9,447 nt of DNA from Ruminococcaceae bacterium UBA1865 (GTDB taxonomy: Bacteria > Bacillota > Clostridia > Oscillospirales > Acutalibacteraceae), in contig DDHX01000051.1 in assembly GCA_002338255.1 (NCBI GenBank), positions 5,798 through 15,244 on the forward strand, read 5' to 3'. Position 1 is the first letter of the stretch. Every line of letters begins with the position of its first letter. Below are positions 7,142 to 9,447 of this stretch, piece after piece. The notes below the pieces were generated by a model. That model did no database searches. It had not been told where the DNA came from and saw only the letters and a program-made list of their open reading frames with translations. The position numbers and the translations under genes are program-made.

Positions 7142-7165
7142 CATGATTGTTTATAACTTTGATTT

Positions 7166-7420
7166 CTATCTCTTTCTTCGAAACAAATTGACAATCCACA
7201 ATAGCACAACTGCGCCTATGACTGCCACAATCAAACTCCATAAATTAAATCCAGTAAAGCCTTGTCCCCCAACGGCACTAACCAAAAACCCTCCGATAAA
7301 AGAGCCAACTATACCAACAACAATGTTAGCGATAGCACCCATATCTGCGTCTTTGCCCATGATCATGCTGGCAATCCATCCCGCCAGTGCGCCTAAAATA
7401 AGCCATCCTAAAATATTCAA
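7166..7420 (-). CDS. GlsB/YeaQ/YmgE-family (transglycosylase-associated) membrane protein
   Basis: Small, very hydrophobic protein with the family pattern GWLILGALAGWIASMIMG, then a Gly-rich middle helix (ANIVVGIVGSFIGGFL), a short GG loop and a third helix, ending in RRKR. Three membrane helices are expected (about 3-21, 29-50 and 60-79). The family is often annotated as transglycosylase-associated and is commonly stress-induced in Gram-positives, but its biochemical role is not established. The start is uncertain. The open frame reaches an ATG at 7474 that lacks a ribosome site and overlaps a TTGACA promoter element. A TTG at 7420 gives 84 residues, the usual family length, with a modest GAGAAAG upstream, so I chose it. 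Confidence 0.85.
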   Translation of the reverse strand: MNILGWLILGALAGWIASMIMGKDADMGAIANIVVGIVGSFIGGFLVSAVGGQGFTGFNLWSLIVAVIGAVVLLWIVNLFRRKR

Positions 7421-7442
7421 AATATCATCTACTTTCTCATTA

Positions 7443-7471
7443 AGAATAATTGATAATGGGATATATGTCAA
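7443..7471 (-). promoter_or_regulatory. Candidate promoter of the GlsB-like gene
   Basis: Minus strand TTGACA (7466-7471, perfect), a 17-base spacer and TATTCT (7443-7448, 4 of 6). It would start a transcript close to GAGAAAG, about 18 bases before the TTG at 7420. This argues against translation starting at the ATG at 7474. Confidence 0.5.
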
Positions 7472-7525
7472 CATATTTCATTATGCACAGAATAAACCAT
7501 AACAGGCACATAAGCTTTCCGAGCT

Positions 7526-7560
7526 AAAAAGGCCGTGCCGGAACTTAATCCGATACGGCC
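7526..7560 (-). terminator. Terminator after the lysine-rich small gene
   Basis: In the minus direction GGCCGT (7555-7560) pairs with ACGGCC (7531-7536), with an inner CGG/CCG pair past a two-base internal loop, and is followed by TTTTT (complement of 7526-7530). It begins ten bases after the stop codon of the 69-aa frame, which supports that gene being real and transcribed on the minus strand. Confidence 0.85.
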
Positions 7561-7569
7561 TAACTTTGT

Positions 7570-7779
7570 CTATTTACTTATACCGCGTGTTTGGGGATGG
7601 ACTTGGCTCTTTGCTTGTCTCAGTCGCCACATTCTTCGGCTGCTGCTATCGGCGCTTGCTCCGGCATTTCTTTTGGGCTTGTCTGAAGAATCTGATTCAT
7701 TCCCAATTTCTTTCTTCGGAGTAACTTTTTTAACTACTTGCTTCTTCTTTTTTAACTTGTTTGGATCTTTAAATGACAT
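7570..7779 (-). CDS. Lysine-rich small protein, orphan; possible frameshift in second half
   Basis: A 69-residue protein that I do not recognise. The ATG is preceded by AAAGGTG at eight bases, and a terminator follows the stop closely, so the locus is a genuine gene. The first half is strongly basic (LKKKKQVVKKVTPKKE), then there is a Ser/Asp patch, then an Arg/Ser/Gln-rich tail. The tail is suspicious: removing one A from the AAAA run at 7671-7674 switches to another frame with better codon use. That frame gives an acidic, alanine-rich ending (EMPEQAPIAAAEECGD) and a TGA at 7620-7622, making a 52-residue protein. So either the sequence has a one-base slip here, or the gene is recently damaged. 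No membrane segment or signal peptide is visible. A basic/acidic low-complexity protein could bind nucleic acid, but that is only a guess. Confidence 0.65.
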   Translation of the reverse strand: MSFKDPNKLKKKKQVVKKVTPKKEIGNESDSSDKPKRNAGASADSSSRRMWRLRQAKSQVHPQTRGISK

Positions 7780-8177
7780 TATACTTACACCTTTATTTCT
7801 TTTTATTGCATCTATTTATGTGCTTCAAAGAGCAACTGATTGAACACGTCCTATTCTAAAAAACAAATCAACTGCCAATTTATCCACTGTTTACATATTA
7901 ATAGTATCACGATTGCCAATGAATTCAATCTGTTATTTGCATTATAAAAAAATAATTCTCAAAAAAGAAATAATGACTAAAAAAGGCTGTCCTTCTATCT
8001 ATTTATTTCACTGCACATCCGAGGAAGGATTCGGTGCAGTCTTACCATCATCCGTCACAGCTACAGCCTGTTGGGTGGTTTCCACAGACGTCATGTCAAC
8101 TGCGTCAATTTCCGCTGCATATCATTGTTAAATATAAATCGTGTCGCTCACTGCCGAAGTATGTGTTCACAAATCTA
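7780..8177. other. Intergenic stretch between divergent genes
   Basis: About 400 bases separate the minus-strand lysine-rich gene from the plus-strand promoter at 8178. It should hold the minus-strand gene's promoter, but I found no convincing pair of boxes. The best coding signal is a short minus-strand frame (8008-8121) with strongly G-starting codons and no start site. Plus-strand open frames here look like its shadow. A short AAGG/CCTT hairpin before a T-run (about 7976-7994, minus) could be a weak terminator for that frame. I see no RNA gene or repeat. Confidence 0.5.
8008..8121 (-). pseudogene. Possible remnant of a small acidic, alanine/threonine-rich protein
   Basis: The minus-strand frame from 8121 to the TGA at 8008-8010 encodes an acidic peptide beginning YAAEIDAVDMTSVETTQQ and ending NPSSDVQ. 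Many codons start with G and the pattern looks coding. However, a stop lies immediately upstream, the only in-frame ATG (8094) has no ribosome site, and an ATG at 8127 is in another frame. It could be a decayed small gene, a one-base slip near 8115, or chance. Confidence 0.25.
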
Positions 8178-8186
8178 TGATATAAT
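8178..8186 (+). promoter_or_regulatory. Extended -10 promoter of the 77-aa orphan gene
   Basis: TGATATAAT combines a perfect TATAAT (8181-8186) with the TG of an extended -10 element. No good -35 lies 16-18 bases upstream. Transcription would begin close to 8193, giving a very short leader of about 14 bases beginning at the ribosome binding site. Confidence 0.5.
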
Positions 8187-8206
8187 AAATATAGGAGATG
8201 ATTTAT

Positions 8207-8440
8207 ATGGTATCCGACAAGACGCTTGGAAAGTATTGCGGCTATTTAAGCCGCTATGTTTCAATCAGCATACGCTATCATCAGAAAGAATCGAGCCATT
8301 TGTGCTATCCGTCAAAATCTTGCAATGAAATTACTTGTGACAACACTGAATGCAATTTGAGCAAAAAATATATTGGTGATAAATCAGAAGGTAAGAGCTT
8401 TTTAGCTGAAATTCCACCTAAATATAAAAGACGAGGTTAA
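8207..8440 (+). CDS. Cysteine-containing small orphan protein (77 aa)
   Basis: I do not recognise this protein. The ATG at 8207 follows AGGAG (8193-8197) at nine bases. An earlier in-frame ATG at 8198 overlaps that site and is unlikely. Codon use looks coding throughout. The N-terminal half is rich in Tyr, Ser and Arg (KYCGYLSRYVSISIRYH). The middle carries four evenly spaced cysteines, Cys33, Cys39, Cys44 and Cys49, plus Cys11 and two histidines (25 and 31), and the tail is basic. The spacing resembles a small metal- or cluster-binding motif, but it is not a standard zinc ribbon. There is no signal peptide or membrane segment, so it is probably cytoplasmic. It precedes tspO by 60 bases on the same strand with no terminator between, so the two may be co-transcribed. 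A hairpin-forming repeat (GCGGCT/AGCCGC, 8238-8254) lies within its coding region. Confidence 0.75.
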   Translation: MVSDKTLGKYCGYLSRYVSISIRYHQKESSHLCYPSKSCNEITCDNTECNLSKKYIGDKSEGKSFLAEIPPKYKRRG

Positions 8441-8444
8441 TATG

Positions 8445-8472
8445 TTGTTTTTTTACTTTTTGAGCATATACT
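8445..8472 (+). promoter_or_regulatory. Weak candidate promoter before tspO
   Basis: TTGTTT (8445-8450, 3 of 6), a 16-base spacer and TATACT (8467-8472, 5 of 6), in a T-rich stretch right after the preceding stop codon. It may give tspO its own transcript in addition to read-through. Confidence 0.3.
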
Positions 8473-8500
8473 TTAAAAAAGGTTAGAAAGGTCTGATATT

Positions 8501-8980
8501 ATGCATTCAACTCGTTCTATTCAATGGAAACCGCTCCTCATTAGTTTGCTAATTAGTCTGGGTATCGGCGGCATATCAGGGTTAATAATCCGAGGTCAAA
8601 CAGGCGTATATCAATCTTTGAACCTGCCACCGTTATCCCCACCGTCCTGGCTGTTTCCGATTGCGTGGACGATTCTTTACATTCTCATGGGTATCGCGGC
8701 CTACTTGGTTTATCTTTCTGATCCAAAATGCAGAAAACCTGCACTCATTATTTATGCGGTACAGTTGGTCGTGAATTTTATCTGGTCACCCATCTTTTTC
8801 AATCTACATGCTTATTTGTTAGCTTTTATTTGGCTCGTTGTTCTGTGGCTTCTTCTTGTCGCGACAATAAAGCTGTTTTACCAATGCAATAAAGCAGCGG
8901 GATGGTTGCTTGTACCCTATCTTGCGTGGATCACCTTTGCTGGATATTTAAGCTACAATGTCTGGATCTTAAATCGATAA
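8501..8980 (+). CDS. tspO: TspO/MBR-family membrane protein
   Basis: Integral membrane protein of 159 residues, matching the usual 150-170 of the family, with five predicted helices (about 11-30, 50-71, 81-100, 104-125 and 133-157). Family signatures are present: PSWLFPIAWTILYILMG in helix 2, QLVVNFIWSPIFF in helix 3, and PYLAWITFAGYLSYNVWILN in helix 5. The last matches the conserved Pro-Tyr..Trp..(F)A..L..N segment. Bacterial TspO proteins bind porphyrins and related hydrophobic ligands and have been tied to stress responses. The exact activity is debated, and no tetrapyrrole gene lies nearby to help. The ATG follows AGAAAGG (8485-8491) at nine bases. It ends before a clear terminator at 9004-9038 and may share a transcript with the small gene upstream. 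Confidence 0.95.
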   Translation: MHSTRSIQWKPLLISLLISLGIGGISGLIIRGQTGVYQSLNLPPLSPPSWLFPIAWTILYILMGIAAYLVYLSDPKCRKPALIIYAVQLVVNFIWSPIFFNLHAYLLAFIWLVVLWLLLVATIKLFYQCNKAAGWLLVPYLAWITFAGYLSYNVWILNR

Positions 8981-9003
8981 CATGATTTACCAAATAATGT
9001 TCT

Positions 9004-9038
9004 GCGGCTCTTACCTTTGCGGGTCTGAGTCGCTTTTT
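9004..9038 (+). terminator. Terminator after tspO
   Basis: GCGGCTC (9004-9010) pairs with GAGTCGC (9027-9033; one G-U pair), with an inner ACC/GGT pairing, followed by TTTTT (9034-9038). It separates tspO from the next small gene, which therefore needs its own promoter. Confidence 0.8.
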
Positions 9039-9074
9039 CATAGTGGCATTTGCTCAATCCTGTCCCCTCCTGCA

Positions 9075-9080
9075 TATTAT
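9075..9080 (+). promoter_or_regulatory. Candidate -10 box of the 53-aa orphan gene
   Basis: TATTAT (5 of 6) lies directly after the tspO terminator region and 23 bases before the next ATG. No clear -35 is visible. A start near 9087 would place the ribosome site at the 5' end of the transcript, as for the 77-aa gene. Confidence 0.3.
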
Positions 9081-9103
9081 GTGTTGAAGGAGATGTATAT
9101 AAA

Positions 9104-9265
9104 ATGCCAAGATTTTTCCCTCCATTTTGGTGGTGGTTTCAGCCCGAGCGCCCATGTCGAGGACATGATCGTTGTCCACAACCGTACCGCGATGAGCAAT
9201 GGCCACGCCATCCATCGGGGCCACCGCATCCACCAATTCAGCCAAGGCCACCCAGAGAATATTAA
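9104..9265 (+). CDS. Proline/tryptophan/arginine-rich small orphan protein (53 aa)
   Basis: I do not recognise this protein. The ATG follows a strong GAAGGAG (9086-9092). Upstream in-frame starts back to 9050 run through the promoter region and lack such a site. Of 53 residues, 16 are Pro, 8 Arg, 4 Trp and 3 His. It opens with MPRFFPPFWWWFQP, has two cysteines six residues apart (18 and 24), and ends in a Pro/His/Arg tail (PPHPPIQPRPPREY). No hydrophobic stretch is long enough for a membrane helix, and there is no signal peptide. Such composition is seen in spore coat and envelope-associated small proteins and in proline-rich peptides, but none of these roles can be claimed here. Flanking terminators on both sides indicate a single-gene transcript. 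The minus-strand frame across it is a shadow. Confidence 0.7.
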   Translation: MPRFFPPFWWWFQPERPCRGHDRCPQPYRDEQWPRHPSGPPHPPIQPRPPREY

Positions 9266-9267
9266 CT

Positions 9268-9299
9268 AAACCTGAGCGGAGCGGAAACGCCCCGGTTTT
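9268..9299 (+). terminator. Terminator after the 53-aa gene
   Basis: An inner stem CGGAGCG/CGCCCCG (9277-9283 and 9288-9294, one mismatch) is capped by a GAAA tetraloop. Flanking AAACC and GGTTT could pair in an alternative longer form. The following GGTTTTG is a short T-run, so it is a moderate terminator placed three bases after the stop codon. Confidence 0.6.
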
Positions 9300-9305
9300 G
9301 ACTCT

Positions 9306-9336
9306 TTGAATATTCTTAATTTTTTCTGCCTATACT
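9306..9336 (+). promoter_or_regulatory. Weak promoter-like pair in the terminal intergenic region
   Basis: TTGAAT (9306-9311) and TATACT (9331-9336) are separated by 19 bases, longer than optimal. If active, it would start a transcript near 9342 that runs into the strong terminator at 9365-9395 and would be only about 50 bases long. Confidence 0.2.
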
Positions 9337-9364
9337 AAAATTGAACTTCCTTTCTATTTGCTTC

Positions 9365-9395
9365 GGGTCGCTCTGCAATGGGGCGGCTCTTTTTT
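9365..9395 (+). terminator. Strong rho-independent terminator
   Basis: GGGTCGCTC (9365-9373) pairs over nine positions, including G-U pairs, with GGGCGGCTC (9381-9389), followed by six T residues (9390-9395). It lies 100 bases past the previous stop codon, after another terminator. It is therefore either a back-up or the end of a separate short RNA. Confidence 0.7.
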
Positions 9396-9429
9396 AATAA
9401 AGTCTGATCTACTGGATAAACTAATCTCG

Positions 9430-9447
9430 AAAGGGGATCAACTTCAT
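9430..9447 (+). promoter_or_regulatory. Ribosome binding site of a gene starting at the window edge
   Basis: AAAGGGG (9430-9436) is followed by nine bases and then AT as the last two bases of the window. With a G next, this would be an ATG at ideal distance. This is inference from spacing alone. Confidence 0.4.

Noticed and set aside
6997..7209. N-terminal extension of the Rieske protein by 71 residues
   Set aside because: It would run through the terminator and promoter between the genes, and the AAGGAGG site clearly sets the start at 6996.
7535..7843. Plus-strand 102-codon hydrophobic frame
   Set aside because: It is antisense to the lysine-rich gene. Its hydrophobicity comes from the complement of lysine codons (TTT, TTC, CTT), and it lacks a ribosome site.
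7913..8131. Plus-strand 72-codon frame in the intergenic stretch
   Set aside because: Ser/Thr/Cys-rich composition and a poor ribosome site. The minus-strand frame has the better coding signal.
9054..9251. Minus-strand 65-codon frame opposite the 53-aa gene
   Set aside because: No start signal. The plus-strand frame has a strong ribosome site and a terminator directly after its stop.

Overview
The window looks like chromosomal DNA from a low-to-mid G+C Bacillota, probably a clostridial lineage. The reasons are strong GGAGG-type ribosome binding sites, sigma-A-like promoters, hairpin-plus-U-tract terminators, a Bacillus/Clostridium-type Lon and Xpt, and many short orphan genes. I cannot assign a genus. 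There are no rRNA or tRNA genes, insertion sequences, CRISPR arrays or phage genes.

Layout. Positions 1-1148 (+) hold the 3' part of a gene for a large protein with a coiled coil and two C-terminal membrane helices, cut by the window edge. A two-way terminator (1185-1229) separates it from a long minus-strand block. Reading that block in the direction of transcription, from high to low coordinates, it contains: a small lysine-rich protein (7779-7570); a GlsB/YeaQ-type membrane protein (7420-7166); a Rieske [2Fe-2S] protein plus DUF2892 membrane protein pair (6996-6396); xanthine phosphoribosyltransferase xpt (6185-5613); an Asp-box (BNR-like) lipoprotein (about 5466-4429); a TetR-family repressor (4305-3736); and the ATP-dependent protease Lon (3618-1267). 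Most units end in a recognisable terminator. From about 8180 onward the strand switches to plus: a 77-aa cysteine-containing orphan, a TspO/MBR membrane protein, and a 53-aa proline/tryptophan/arginine-rich orphan. A further ribosome binding site sits at the window end, where another gene probably starts.

How the genes fit together. The clearest regulatory circuit is tetR-lon. An 18-bp perfect palindrome lies just in front of lon. A copy matching at 15 of 18 positions lies exactly between the -35 and -10 boxes of the tetR promoter. The simplest reading is one repressor that controls itself and lon, which is unusual because lon in Bacillota is normally tied to heat-shock regulators. The Rieske and DUF2892 genes look like a two-gene redox operon at the membrane. 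GlsB-like and TspO proteins are both associated with stress or envelope functions elsewhere, but nothing here proves that they act together.

The most unusual items are the lon/tetR operator pair, the two well-supported orphan small proteins (8207-8440 and 9104-9265), the apparent non-ATG or damaged start of the Asp-box lipoprotein, and a probable one-base slip in the lysine-rich small gene.
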